Shown: positions 45,657-55,174 of the stretch, piece after piece | Numbering within the stretch: the stretch's first letter is position 1 | How the letters are laid out: every line of letters starts with the position of its first letter | From: Candidatus Gastranaerophilales bacterium | Lineage (GTDB): Bacteria > Cyanobacteriota > Vampirovibrionia > Gastranaerophilales > Gastranaerophilaceae | DNA length: 62,602 bases | Assembly (NCBI GenBank): GCA_944326475.1 | Contig: CALVEC010000014.1 | Span: 1-62,602 of the forward strand | Direction of reading: 5' to 3' | The notes under the pieces: generated by a model | Seen by the model: the letters and a program-made list of their open reading frames with translations, nothing else | Database searches by the model: none | What the model was told of the DNA's origin: nothing | Made by a program: the position numbers and the translations under genes

Positions 45657-46217
45657 CTATTTAATTGACGCAAAATGTTTTTGTTCTATTTTTGCACAAA
45701 ATTCTTTGACCTTGTCATAATCCGCAAAAGCACGTACTGCCTGCAATGACTGAATCTGCTTTTCAATTGCAAGAGCTTGTTTTCTTTGAATTTCATATTT
45801 TACGGAGTAATCATTGTATTTTTTATCAAAAGGCCATTTAAAAGCCATCAAATTCTTCAAAAAATGTTCTTTCTGCTCAAGCTCTGTTTCAAAAAATGCT
45901 GTTTGTGCTTCCCGTAATTTCTTTGTAAGAGCTTCTGTTTTTGCAATCTGGTTTTGCTTTAGATTTGCGGAAAACTCCATTAATTCTTCGATTAGTTTGC
46001 CCTTCAGATAAGATATTTCCGGCACATAAGTTTCATAACGCGCTATTTTCAGACAAATCTGTTCAATATCATAGCAGTCCAGATTTTTGGTTGTTTTGTA
46101 ATTTAAAAGCACATAATATTGGATGCTTTTAAGTACCGTGTCCCATAGTTTTTTCTGTTCTTCACTAACCTGTTCCCTGGTCATAAAGACAGGATAATTC
46201 ATAATACTTGCTTGCAT
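45657..46217 (-). CDS. Hypothetical coiled-coil-rich protein
   Basis: A 186-residue protein of unknown function. ATG 46217 is preferred, with GGAG six bases upstream. The protein is mostly helical and rich in Lys, Glu and Gln (for instance KQNQIAKTEALTKKLREAQ), suggesting coiled coils. No signal peptide or catalytic motif. It is convergent with tsaB and has no obvious operon partner. Confidence 0.65.
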   Translation of the reverse strand: MQASIMNYPVFMTREQVSEEQKKLWDTVLKSIQYYVLLNYKTTKNLDCYDIEQICLKIARYETYVPEISYLKGKLIEELMEFSANLKQNQIAKTEALTKKLREAQTAFFETELEQKEHFLKNLMAFKWPFDKKYNDYSVKYEIQRKQALAIEKQIQSLQAVRAFADYDKVKEFCAKIEQKHFASIK

Positions 46218-46321
46218 AGTAAACTCCACTTTCACTTTTACTTTCTACCTTACTTATATAAAAAGAATTTACTCAAGCAGAATTGCCAATCAAATTTTTT
46301 TCTGTAATATTTGTTAATAAA

Positions 46322-46975
46322 TTAAATTTGTGTTACCGGACTTTCCTGTTGTCTTAAGGCTTCGAGCTTCTTTTTCACGTTTTCAAGGTCGCGTTTAGTG
46401 AACCATCTGGGCGAACCTTGTTCTTCCGAGTGATTTCTTAAAAGGTATGACGGGTGTAAAATAACCATAGACTCAATACCATCAAAGATATTCAGCCACT
46501 TTCCGCGTATCTGCGTAACTTTAAACTCCTCATCAATAAATGAAGAAGCAGCAGTCGCTCCGCAAAGCAAAATAATTTTCGGCTTTACAAGAGAAATCTG
46601 TGCTTTTAGATATACTTCGCAAGCTGCCTTTTCTTCGCGTTCCGGCTGGCGGTTTTGGGGCGGACGACATTTTATTGTGTTGCAGATATAAAAATCCTCT
46701 TTTCTTGAAAAACCGGCTTCTGCAAGCATTTCATTTAATAGTTTCCCGGCTCTGCCGACAAACGGTGTGCCCGTAGCATCTTCATCAGCCCCCGGGGCTT
46801 CGCCTATCAGCATAATATCGGCAGTCGGATTTCCGTCAGAAAAAACAACGTGATTGCGTGTTTTGTGCAAATCACACGCCTTGCACTGTTCACATACGTT
46901 TTGTATTTCTTTAAGCGACTGTTTTGTCGTCTCTGCGTCAAGTTCGCCGATTTTTTCAAATTTATGCGTTATCAT
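46322..46975 (-). CDS. Uracil-DNA glycosylase, family 4
   Basis: Removes uracil from DNA. The 217-residue protein has the 4Fe-4S cysteine set of family 4 (CKACDLHKTR near residues 31-40; further Cys in ICNTIKCRPP and AACEVYL), active site GEAPGADEDATGTPFVGRAG, and HPSYLLR at the uracil-binding end. GGTGGAAG precedes the ATG. It follows the SEC-C gene by 28 bases and may be the last gene of that run. Confidence 0.92.
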   Translation of the reverse strand: MITHKFEKIGELDAETTKQSLKEIQNVCEQCKACDLHKTRNHVVFSDGNPTADIMLIGEAPGADEDATGTPFVGRAGKLLNEMLAEAGFSRKEDFYICNTIKCRPPQNRQPEREEKAACEVYLKAQISLVKPKIILLCGATAASSFIDEEFKVTQIRGKWLNIFDGIESMVILHPSYLLRNHSEEQGSPRWFTKRDLENVKKKLEALRQQESPVTQI

Positions 46976-47003
46976 ACTTCCACCCCGCGCGTTTATTTGT
47001 TTA

Positions 47004-48302
47004 TTATACCATACCGCAGCATTTTTTGTATTTTTTTCCGCTGCCGCAGGGGCAAAGGTCGTTTCTTCCGGGCTTTACACCTTCCGGCAATGCATGTTTT
47101 TGTTCTTTTTCTGCAGGAATAAACCCCATAAGCTCTGAGAAGGTTTTTGAAGCATAAAGAACACTTGTCGGAGACATAATTTTTTCAGCAAGGAAATGTG
47201 ATTTGTACTGCTCAAGCAGAGAGTCTATTGTGTAATCTTTTTGATAAATCTCATTTACAATGTCTATAAATTTCGGATGTGAATCATAAAGCCTTCTGAC
47301 AAGGTTTGCCGGAAGTTTGTCATTTTCAACAAAGCTTCTTACACAGGCTTCATACCCTTCAATAGTTTTGTAGTCGTCAGCTTCGCAGATTTTACACAGC
47401 GTTCCGTAAAAAGGCACTATATAAAGTCCGAGTTCGCTGTCATAGATGACCCCTACATCATACTTTTCTCTGTGGCTCGAAAAACCGCCAAGCGAGTTTT
47501 CAAGGAAATTGTCATAGGCGCTGTCAAACTCTCCTACCTTGATATACCGATATGTTTCAGGTTCTGTTATGAAATTTTTAATTTCATTTTTATCTGCGTT
47601 TTCTTCAAAGCAAAAGTCATTGAATGCGGCGATAAGATTGTCTGCATTGTCGTTCGTTGTAATCACAACATCTGTATCAAAGCACTCTTTAAATTTTTCA
47701 CAGAACTTTGCGATTTCTTGTTCAATTTCTTTTCTTTTTTCCTGATTATTTTTGTAGAGAGCTTCCGGTTCTTCAATAATCTTGGCAATTGCACGTTTGT
47801 ACATCATATCCTTGTTTAAGGATGAGGCGACCTCGCTGATTTCTACGACATAATACTCGTTTTCGTACTCAAATATACGTGCAGCAATAAATGAGCCTTT
47901 GTAAATACCGCGCAAATGTGACATTTTTACAAGCGGAAGCACTGTGTATGTTTTTTCATCCACAAGATTGTATAATTCAAACCCGTTTTTAAACACATTT
48001 TTTACTTCAAAAATTGCGTTTATGGATTTTTGGAAAGCCTGCACAAGATTTTTCTCATGGCTGTCGAGATTTTTGTTTTCATCAAGATATTTTGAAAAAA
48101 CAGTCTCACGCTGTTTGTTTAAAATTCTCTCAAAAATGTAGGTTATCAAAATACCCTGAATTTTTGACTGCGGTGCACTGTAGGCGCCGATTGTCTTCAG
48201 GTATTCATCAAAATCTGTCTTTATTTCTTCATTTTCAAGTGCAAAAGTGAAGATTTTTGATATTGTATTACTTATATCCGTTACTTTTTCTATTACTGAC
48301 AT
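47004..48302 (-). CDS. SEC-C motif protein
   Basis: A 432-residue soluble protein ending in a SEC-C zinc-binding motif (GRNDLCPCGSGKKYKKCCG), as in the SecA tail. The rest is acidic and helical with no clear domain. ATG 48302 is supported by AAAGGAGAGG. It overlaps pgeF by 10 bases. SEC-C tails bind zinc and often SecB or ribosomes; the role here is unknown. Confidence 0.8.
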   Translation of the reverse strand: MSVIEKVTDISNTISKIFTFALENEEIKTDFDEYLKTIGAYSAPQSKIQGILITYIFERILNKQRETVFSKYLDENKNLDSHEKNLVQAFQKSINAIFEVKNVFKNGFELYNLVDEKTYTVLPLVKMSHLRGIYKGSFIAARIFEYENEYYVVEISEVASSLNKDMMYKRAIAKIIEEPEALYKNNQEKRKEIEQEIAKFCEKFKECFDTDVVITTNDNADNLIAAFNDFCFEENADKNEIKNFITEPETYRYIKVGEFDSAYDNFLENSLGGFSSHREKYDVGVIYDSELGLYIVPFYGTLCKICEADDYKTIEGYEACVRSFVENDKLPANLVRRLYDSHPKFIDIVNEIYQKDYTIDSLLEQYKSHFLAEKIMSPTSVLYASKTFSELMGFIPAEKEQKHALPEGVKPGRNDLCPCGSGKKYKKCCGMV

Positions 48303-49042
48303 TTCCTCTCCTTTAATTTTAAAACAGCACTGTGACGCGCAGTATTTCCGCATTCTTTCCTGTATGAAAAGAATATATCATTACAATCATAAGTACAATA
48401 GCCGCACAAGTCAATCCGGTTTACTCCTGTTTCTTCGAGTTGAATTTTATTCAAGAGTTTTAAATCAATCAAATATTTGTCGTCATGACCTGCTTCTTCC
48501 CAGAAACCGTCTCTGTCGACACAGCCCATAAGCCTTAGAAATACAGGCTCGTCAACTTCAAATCTTTCTTTTGAAATAGCGGGACCTATTGCAGCAACAA
48601 TATCAGAAGGCTTTGAACCGTACAATTCTTTCATAAATTCTACAGTTTTCGGGACTATGTGCATTTCCGTTCCGCGCCAGCCGGCATGTGCAATTGCTCC
48701 TTTGTTAAGTTTTTCATCCCACAAAATCACAGGAACGCAATCCGCAAAATTAAGGTATATCGCGATATTTTTATCATCAACAACGAGTGCATCCACACTC
48801 TCAAAATCCATACCGGATTGAGCACGTTCGATGTTTGAGGTGTGTTTTTGAACCGGTTTTATCAAATACTTCACGTTGAGAAAATTTTTCACGATTTCAC
48901 AATTTTTTGCACATTCTTCAGCAAGCTCAGGCTTATCACCGTGAAACAGCGGCAATTCCCTTGTCGTAAAGAAATGCTCGACACCCTCGAGCATTGTAGA
49001 TTTTAATACCTTTTTTCCGTTTATTTCTTCAAATACAAACAT
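48293..49042 (-). CDS. pgeF: Laccase-domain (YfiH/PgeF) family protein
   Basis: A 249-residue member of the YfiH/DUF152 family, known for purine nucleoside phosphorylase and adenosine deaminase activity and for removing misincorporated residues from peptidoglycan precursors. It has VQKHTSNIERAQ, LNFADCVPVIL, AHAGWRGTEM and CTYDCNDIFFSYRKE, with the family's His/Cys metal ligands. Its ATG shares one base with the upp stop. Confidence 0.9.
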   Translation of the reverse strand: MFVFEEINGKKVLKSTMLEGVEHFFTTRELPLFHGDKPELAEECAKNCEIVKNFLNVKYLIKPVQKHTSNIERAQSGMDFESVDALVVDDKNIAIYLNFADCVPVILWDEKLNKGAIAHAGWRGTEMHIVPKTVEFMKELYGSKPSDIVAAIGPAISKERFEVDEPVFLRLMGCVDRDGFWEEAGHDDKYLIDLKLLNKIQLEETGVNRIDLCGYCTYDCNDIFFSYRKECGNTARHSAVLKLKERKCQ

Positions 49043-49707
49043 TATTTTTCAAACGTGTTAAACAGTCTGTCTCCTGCATCTCCAAGCCCGGGTACAATGT
49101 AGGCTTTAGAATTAAGCGTTTTGTCAATGTGGGCTGTATATATTTTTAACCCCGAAAACTCTTTTGTCAAGGCATCCAGTCCCTCAGGAGCCGCAAGCAC
49201 CGATACAAAGACTATATTTTCTATACTAATTCCTTTTTTCAAAAACAGTGAAACTGCAGCTTTTGCGGAATTTCCTGTCGCAAGCATCGGATCAAGCACA
49301 AACACCTTCATCTTTTCAGGGTTTTCGTATGACACAGGTGTTTTGTCGTAGTACCACACCGGTTCAAAAGTCGTTTCATCTCTATACATCCCGACGTGTT
49401 GAATACTTGCTTCGGGAAATATTTCCTTTGCAATCTCCGACAATACAAGCCCCGCCCTCAGTATCGGCGCAAAAACTATTTTGTACTCATCATTGATTTT
49501 GAATGCGTCACACTCTGCAACAGGTGTTTCAACGTGACAGCATGCAAGCGGAAGTTCTTTTGTTGCGGTGTAAATAAGAATTTGAGATACACGTTTGAGT
49601 GAATTTATAAAACAATCCGCACCGGCATTTTTGTCCCTTATCCTGCTCATGTTGTGTTCGCAGAGCGGATGGTCAACAACAATTACATTTTCGTAGTTAT
49701 TTTTCAT
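49042..49707 (-). CDS. upp: Uracil phosphoribosyltransferase
   Basis: Salvages uracil to UMP with PRPP. The 221-residue protein has VVDHPLCEHNMSRIRDKN, PILRAGLVLSEIAKEIFPEA, GMYRDETTFEPVWYYDK and the PRPP loop VFVLDPMLATGNSAKAA. Overlaps the MCE gene by 11 bases and pgeF by one. Confidence 0.94.
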   Translation of the reverse strand: MKNNYENVIVVDHPLCEHNMSRIRDKNAGADCFINSLKRVSQILIYTATKELPLACCHVETPVAECDAFKINDEYKIVFAPILRAGLVLSEIAKEIFPEASIQHVGMYRDETTFEPVWYYDKTPVSYENPEKMKVFVLDPMLATGNSAKAAVSLFLKKGISIENIVFVSVLAAPEGLDALTKEFSGLKIYTAHIDKTLNSKAYIVPGLGDAGDRLFNTFEK

Positions 49708-50296
49708 AACTTTTAACCCTCTTAATTAAACTACTTTGCTGCGTATTGACATCATCAATAAACATATCTATCTCCCGAAGCTCTTTCGGATTTTTTATAA
49801 AGGTTTTTAATGCCGCAACCGTACGGTCATTAGCCATTTTCATAAAACCTGCAGACATAAGCACAAGATTTTGTGCAATAACAGTCTGGTTTACGTAAAT
49901 ATCCTGCACCCGCCTCGGCTGGGTTACGCTTATGATATTTTTCTTTTCTTTTGAACTGACCGGCGTCAACTCAAGTGATTTTGAACCGCCCATTCCTGTA
50001 AATTCAACTGTAGCAACCATACTGTCCGGCATGTTGATATCCCTGTCAGTTATAACAAAACTCACAAATACATCATCATCGTTTATCAGAGATATTCCAG
50101 AAACATAACCAATCTGATATCCCAGCATTTTGACCGGAGAACCTTTAATCAGCCCGTCCACATCGTTAAAAAATGCATAATAAGTATAGTTCTTTTTTAC
50201 ATAAACACTATAGGTGTAAATGCCGATAAAAAGCGTACTAAAAAGTACAAGCATCCATACAAGAAATTCTGTTAACCAAAGTGTATGTTTTTTCAT
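49697..50296 (-). CDS. MCE (MlaD-like) domain protein
   Basis: A 199-residue inner-membrane-anchored protein: one N-terminal membrane helix (about 7-30) and an MCE domain (YTYYAFFNDVDGLIKGSPVK, then LGYQIGYVSGISLI). MCE proteins form rings for lipid transport between membranes. No MlaE/MlaF partner is adjacent; the gene leads an upp-pgeF operon instead. TTTTTT precedes the domain; no lipobox. Confidence 0.85.
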   Translation of the reverse strand: MKKHTLWLTEFLVWMLVLFSTLFIGIYTYSVYVKKNYTYYAFFNDVDGLIKGSPVKMLGYQIGYVSGISLINDDDVFVSFVITDRDINMPDSMVATVEFTGMGGSKSLELTPVSSKEKKNIISVTQPRRVQDIYVNQTVIAQNLVLMSAGFMKMANDRTVAALKTFIKNPKELREIDMFIDDVNTQQSSLIKRVKSYEK

Positions 50297-50737
50297 GCTT
50301 TTAATTATACTTTAACAGCTGAATATAATCCAGTACGACACGTTTCTTTGCAAAACGCCAAGTGTGTAAGATCCTGAACACACACGACTATCACTGCGCT
50401 CCTAATTTATCGCTTCAGGATGAAAGAAGTTACTTGCTAAAAAATACGATTATAGTTTTTTGTTCGCTGTGCAAAGGTCGGCGGGATTGCTACATGCGTA
50501 AAATGGAAAAATAAAATGATACGTCATCCTGAGCTTGTCTCAGGATCTGTACCAACATGATGTGTAGCGCAAAATGCGGAATTAAGTTAAAAGCTAAAAA
50601 ATACTATTATTGACATTTAATCACTCCCCATCCCAACCTTCCCCAAGCCGGGGAAGGAGTTGCGCCAAGCTTATTTTGTTCCCTCCCCAGCTCGGGGAGG
50701 GGTAGGGTGGGGAACGGCATGACGGGGAAAGGAAGCG
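50297..50737. repeat. Repeat-rich intergenic region downstream of flagellin 1
   Basis: No gene. Holds a copy (50357-50431) of a block that recurs in the 52.7 and 53.1 kb repeats, the palindrome CCTGAG-CTTGT-CTCAGG near 50527-50543, and the left part (50641-50737) of the 240-bp block shared with the other flagellin gene. These are dispersed REP-type palindromic elements. Confidence 0.75.
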
Positions 50738-50880
50738 CTACCCTATCAGTGACAAAACTATTGACGCGTGGAGGTTTTGGGATTGCGCGAGGAGCGCGGA
50801 GGAGGTTTGCTGGAGAATCTGATTCTTCACAAAATCCGCCGACTCATTCGCAATATCCGCGTCCATAATGGTCGATTTTG
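50641..50880 (-). repeat. 240-bp block shared by both flagellin 3' ends (copy 1)
   Basis: Nearly identical to 60166-60405 over the same 240 bases with no length change. It spans the downstream palindromes (CCCCAAGCCGGGG and CCCCAGCTCGGGG types) and the last 48 or so codons of the flagellin. Confidence 0.85.
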
Positions 50881-52549
50881 CACCGGTGAAGTTCTCAATA
50901 GCAGTAACCTGAGAATCAGCAATCGAAGAAAGCCTGTTCAACACAGCACCAAAATCAGCTCTTTTTTCATTAATCTTAGATAAAAGTTCATCAATATCAT
51001 CAATCGCACTAGCACAAGACTCGGATGTTGAAAAATCTACACTGAACCCATCAAGAGAGAAATAAGTTTCTAAATAGATACAAGAAGTACTTTTTTCATC
51101 CTCACCGATTTGCAGTCTAATAGCATTTTGAGAGTTATCGTCAGACTGACTATTAGACTGACCTTTTAACTTAGGCGGATAAGATGAGAAATCCCATATA
51201 GTGTCATCCCAACCTGTCCAGTTCGTCGGATCTTTCATTTGAGATGTTGTGAGACCATTGTTATTGTTAAAAGTGCTTAAACCATCATCAAAGCCATATG
51301 CAGCATTTTGTCCTGTTGTTTGTGTGTCCCATATGGAGTTTTCAAGTTTTGCGCCAGCCATATTTTGTCCAACTAGTCCACCTACCTCAGTAGTACCTTG
51401 AATAAGTCCTGTTGCATATGAGTAAGAGATTGTGCCTCCATAGTTGTTGCCAACGAGTCCGCCTGTACCTTCTGCATTTCCAACAACAAATCCTGTTGCA
51501 TATGAGTTTAGAATTTTACCACTTGCATTCATGCCTATAAGTCCGCCTGTATAAGTTCCATTTCCTGTGATGTTAGCAGTTGAACTGGATTTATAGACTG
51601 ACCCATTGACTAGATATCCTACGAGTCCACCTGTATAACCTCCATTCCCTTTTATATTTCCTTGTATATAACAGTTCGTTATATTTCCAGCGGATGTTCC
51701 AGCAAGTCCTCCTGTTGCCATATTTCCCTCTATATCAACATTCTCAAGCCCGAGATTTATGACTTCGCCTCCGCTCATAGTATTTGCATCACCAATTAAC
51801 GCAAACAGCCCTACCCCATCTTCTGTAGGACGATTTATAGTGAGGTTTTTAACTACGTATCCATTGCCATCCAAAGTACCAGTAAAACCTGTGTTCGAGG
51901 CAAAATCCCCAATTGGATCCCAGTTAGCATAAGAAGAGAGATCAATATCATTCATAAGAATGTATTTACCGCTTAAATTATTTCTAATATTATTCAAATC
52001 ATCAGCAGTCTTGATAAGAGTGTAGCCTTGAGCAATAGCCTCATCTTCAGAAAGTCTCGTAACCGAGTTTATAAAATCGCCGGAAACAGCGCCACCAGAG
52101 CCATTAGACCCATTGGGGGGGGGGGTGGCTGAACCGTCGAACACAGAAAGCCCGTTAAAAATAGTACCATCTTTAACTTGATTCAGTTGAGCAGTTAAAG
52201 AATCAGCTTCACTTTGCATAGCATTTAAGGAACTTGAGTCATAAACTCCATTAGCCCCTTGCACAGCAAGATCTCTAAGCCTGTTTAAAATATCAGACAT
52301 ATTAGACAAAGACCCATCAGCAGTCTGAATTAAAGAGATACCATCAGCAAGATTTTTTTGAGCTTGAGAAAGACCTCTGATTTTGATATTGAGGGAAGAG
52401 GAAACACACATCCCAGCGGCATCATCAGCAGCACAATTCACCTTATACCCCGTGCTCATGCGTTCGAGCGCGGTGTTAAGGCTGAACGATGCAAGGTTAA
52501 GGTTTCTTTGGGTTGTCAGCACTGATGGGTTGTAGTTTGTGCTTATCAT
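50738..52549 (-). CDS. Flagellin with GLUG-repeat (beta-helix) central domain, in frame
   Basis: A 603-residue flagellin. Residues 1-140 are the D0/D1 N-terminal domain (MISTNYNPSVLTTQRNLNLA), and about 510-603 the C-terminal domain (STIMDADIANESADFVKNQI to LSLIG). Between them, from about 155 to 470, is a GLUG domain with the leader YILMNDIDLSSYANWDPIG, DGNGYVVKNLTIN and five GGL(A/V/I)G repeats spaced about 25 residues. Residues 142-145 (TPPP) are coded by an 11-C tract. With 10 or 12 Cs the frame would stop within 20 codons, so this copy is in the ON state. AGGAG precedes the ATG by nine bases. Role: filament protein, probably with an exposed adhesive domain (inference). Confidence 0.92.
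   Translation of the reverse strand: MISTNYNPSVLTTQRNLNLASFSLNTALERMSTGYKVNCAADDAAGMCVSSSLNIKIRGLSQAQKNLADGISLIQTADGSLSNMSDILNRLRDLAVQGANGVYDSSSLNAMQSEADSLTAQLNQVKDGTIFNGLSVFDGSATPPPNGSNGSGGAVSGDFINSVTRLSEDEAIAQGYTLIKTADDLNNIRNNLSGKYILMNDIDLSSYANWDPIGDFASNTGFTGTLDGNGYVVKNLTINRPTEDGVGLFALIGDANTMSGGEVINLGLENVDIEGNMATGGLAGTSAGNITNCYIQGNIKGNGGYTGGLVGYLVNGSVYKSSSTANITGNGTYTGGLIGMNASGKILNSYATGFVVGNAEGTGGLVGNNYGGTISYSYATGLIQGTTEVGGLVGQNMAGAKLENSIWDTQTTGQNAAYGFDDGLSTFNNNNGLTTSQMKDPTNWTGWDDTIWDFSSYPPKLKGQSNSQSDDNSQNAIRLQIGEDEKSTSCIYLETYFSLDGFSVDFSTSESCASAIDDIDELLSKINEKRADFGAVLNRLSSIADSQVTAIENFTGAKSTIMDADIANESADFVKNQILQQTSSALLAQSQNLHASIVLSLIG
52115..52125 (-). repeat. C11 homopolymer in flagellin 1
   Basis: Eleven Gs on the plus strand, read as Cs in the gene. 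It lies exactly at the boundary between the D1 domain and the GLUG domain. Eleven is the in-frame length; 10 or 12 give early stops. Confidence 0.95.
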
Positions 52550-52605
52550 TCCTGTATACTCCTGTGATTGTTACTATACTTTTTTGTTTTTTTGTTTTTG
52601 GGTTT

Positions 52606-52881
52606 GTTGCCGGTGTCCGGCGGGGTTGTTGCCTGTGCGTCAATCGACGCAACCTGTTTTACTACTGTCATGCTGAAGCGCCAGACGTTTGTGTCAGCTT
52701 TTATATTTCCATGTTCAGCATCTTACCGGCGCTGCGTTCTGCGCATAATGCCAAGTGTGTAAGATCCTGAACACACACGATTATCACTGCGCTCCTGATT
52801 TATCGCTTCAGGATGACAGAAGTTTTTTGTATTTTAAAATACGTCTTTTGTTTTTCTATTCACTTTTCAATTTGCGATTTT
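52606..52881. repeat. 275-bp direct repeat, copy 1
   Basis: Recurs at 52984-53258 with an offset of 377-378 bases and only a few differences (one G more in a GGGG run, C/T near the right end). Contains GCGTCAATCGACGC and paired GTCATGCTGAAG/CTTCAGGATGAC type arms. Confidence 0.9.
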
Positions 52882-52983
52882 TGCCGGTGTCCGGCGGGGT
52901 TGTTTTTTCGCCACGCGGGGGGATTATTGCTGCCCTCTGCGTTTGTACAGATCCTGAGACAAGCTCAGGATGACGTCTTGTTG

Positions 52984-53258
52984 GTTGCCGGTGTCCGGCG
53001 GGTTGTTGCCTGTGCGTCAATCGACGCAACCTGTTTTACTACTGTCATGCTGAAGCGCCAGACGTTTGTGTCAGCTTTTATATTTCCATGTTCAGCATCT
53101 TACCGGCGCTGCGTTCTGCGCATAATGCCAAGTGTGTAAGATCCTGAACACACACGATTATCACTGCGCTCCTGATTTATCGCTTCAGGATGACAGAAGT
53201 TTTTTGTATTTTAAAATACGTCTTTTGTTTTTCTATTCATTTTTCAATTTGCGATTTT
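52984..53258. repeat. 275-bp direct repeat, copy 2
   Basis: Second copy of the block at 52606-52881. The 102-base spacer between copies resembles sequence upstream of flagellin 2 (62512-62602). Confidence 0.9.
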
Positions 53259-53838
53259 GCCGGATACCGGCGGGGGTATTGACAGTGCGTCAATCGACGC
53301 AACCTGCTCTACTTTGCCAACCCCCATCCCAGCCTTGTCTTGAATTTCCTTCCCGCTCAGCTCTGTCACTCGTTTGGCTTCGCCAGTACTCGCTTCGAGC
53401 TTCGCTCCCCGGGTTTCACCCGTCCGAAAATTCGCTCCCCAAGTCGGGGAAGGAGTAGCTCCAAGCTTGTTTAGTTTTATCCCCCAGGAGAGGGAGTTGG
53501 GTTTATATTTGTTTTTCAGGATTTCTTTTCATCCCTTATATTATCATTCTATCTCTTTTTCCTCTCATGACCATTCTTATTTAGTTGGATTTTTTTCATA
53601 CTTTAGTTGGAAATATTTTGGATATTTTAACAATGGCAGGCTGTGGGGGATTCCAAAACATCAGTTACTTAAATTTTCAAGCAAACCTGACCTATTTCGC
53701 CGATTATTTTACTTTTCTATTCTTACGTACAGAATACTAATCTGTTCGGCTAAGACTTATTTTTCACTATAATCGGCAATGTTTTTTTCTTCAAAGACGT
53801 CACAATGTTAATAACATAAGTTTTGAAAAGGAATAAGT

Positions 53839-54075
53839 ATGAAAAAGATAAAAAGCGCCTTTTTAGTTTTGTTTGCAATATCTTTGCTTACACAAACTTC
53901 CGTATTTTGTGCTTGCGACAAAGTTAAAAAGGCGTGTTCTATTTCTGATTTGAACAAATTAAGTCAGATTTCAAAAGAGCAAAATCCTTCGCAAAATTTT
54001 TTGCAGCCAAAAAGACCTTTTGATAAACCGGGCGTAAAGGAGTCTATAAAATCATGGCTAAAATCATTAAAATAA
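53839..54075 (+). CDS. Small exported protein
   Basis: A 78-residue protein with a signal peptide (KSAFLVLFAISLLTQTSVFC) and a short polar mature part that begins CACDKVKKACS and ends in a basic helix (ESIKSWLKSLK). AAAGGAATA precedes the ATG. The C in FCAC could be a lipobox-like site, but the fit is poor. Its last 32 bases overlap the convergent gene at 54044. Function unknown. Confidence 0.6.
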   Translation: MKKIKSAFLVLFAISLLTQTSVFCACDKVKKACSISDLNKLSQISKEQNPSQNFLQPKRPFDKPGVKESIKSWLKSLK

Positions 54076-54925
54076 CGCCGCCTATTTGCATGCCGGTGTT
54101 AAGGCGATTCATCCACTTGTTATTGTCGTACTGTTTTGCAGTTTTTTGAGCGGTTGTAACTGCAAGAAGACGTTGTGTTCTTGCTTCATGGCTGTCTGAA
54201 AAAGTTCGTTGAAAAACCTTTTGCTCAAGTTTCGAGAGTCTCTCGTTAATACTGCCGTAAGATTTATGTCCCAAAACCGATTCTTCCAGCGAATCAATGT
54301 CAAAAGTATCAATACTGTTATTCGAGGGTTTTGCAATTTTGTTTTTGGAATTTTTGTAACTGTAATAATTGTATTTGCTGTCGTCTTGGAGTTCAGACGA
54401 AAAAATATCATCATCCATAGCCAAATCTATCTCCGGCTGGGTTTCATAAAGAACTTTCCCTCTCAATGCATCGACTCTTTCATTCAAAGAACCGGTGCTT
54501 TCTTTTTTGAAGACCTGTTTTTCAAGTCTTGCAAGCCGGTCATAAATATCTTCGCCTGTATATGTTTTTTTTAAAACTTTTTCTTCCATTTTATCGACAA
54601 CCGGATATTTTACATCACTCTCAGCTTTGGGCATCGGTCTTTCTTCTTGTACATATGTATTTTGAGCAGTTTTTTCCTGCATCGTTTGGAAGTTTATATC
54701 ATCGTGCAATTTTTTTATACGTTTCGCTTGCGGCTCTTGAGATGTTTTTCCGTATATTGCAAGTTCCAACCGGTTTAGACGGTTTTTATCGGTATCATCC
54801 GGGTAATCATAACCAAAATATGCCTTCTCCAGTTCCTGAATTTGATTGGAAATACCAACCGCAAAAACAGGTAAAGAAATCTCCAAAATTATCATTGCAA
54901 AAATAAAGCATCTTTTTATTTTCAT
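54044..54925 (-). CDS. Exported protein with RLxRLExxVF repeats
   Basis: A 293-residue protein with a signal peptide (CFIFAMIILEISLPVFA) and a C-terminal hydrophobic segment (MQIGGVILMILAMIL). The body has four or more repeats of the form RLxRLExxVFxxxxxGS, for example NRLNRLELAIYGK, DRLARLEKQVFKKE and ERLSKLEQKVFQRT. Such repeats are common in exported cyanobacterial proteins of unknown function. Both ends being hydrophobic suggests a periplasmic protein tied to the membrane. Confidence 0.75.
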   Translation of the reverse strand: MKIKRCFIFAMIILEISLPVFAVGISNQIQELEKAYFGYDYPDDTDKNRLNRLELAIYGKTSQEPQAKRIKKLHDDINFQTMQEKTAQNTYVQEERPMPKAESDVKYPVVDKMEEKVLKKTYTGEDIYDRLARLEKQVFKKESTGSLNERVDALRGKVLYETQPEIDLAMDDDIFSSELQDDSKYNYYSYKNSKNKIAKPSNNSIDTFDIDSLEESVLGHKSYGSINERLSKLEQKVFQRTFSDSHEARTQRLLAVTTAQKTAKQYDNNKWMNRLNTGMQIGGVILMILAMIL

Positions 54926-55174
54926 AGCATACTCTCACTCAATATATAAGTTCTGTATGCACAGATTAAACAGGATTATTACCCCGTTCAATTCTCCGAA
55001 AATAAAACCGGTATTCAAAAAAAAATAATTAAAAATACTCTCCGAACGCAGCTTAAAATCCTAAAAACAGCAATTTACAAGCGAAAACAAATTACCGCAA
55101 AGTATTACTTTTTTTATTTCTCTGCTTAAAAAAATAGCCTTTTGCCATTTAAATAGTAAAAGTTTTTTAGAAGG

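Larger units (their letters stand above)
52550..53838. repeat. Mosaic repeat region upstream of flagellin 1
   Basis: About 1.3 kb with no credible gene; the open frames run through repeated sequence in several frames. It contains two copies of a 275-bp block, the palindrome GATCCTGAG..CTCAGGATGAC near 52952, and at 53336-53460 a block recurring near 59933 and 60131. The right part (53470-53838) is T-rich with no visible feature apart from the promoter region of the small gene at 53839. Confidence 0.7.

Noticed and set aside
53374-53772. 132-codon open frame and several others in 52.5-53.8 kb
   Set aside because: They run through repeated, GC-rich palindromic DNA in several frames, have no ribosome binding site and show low-complexity translations; the same sequence appears in other frames elsewhere.
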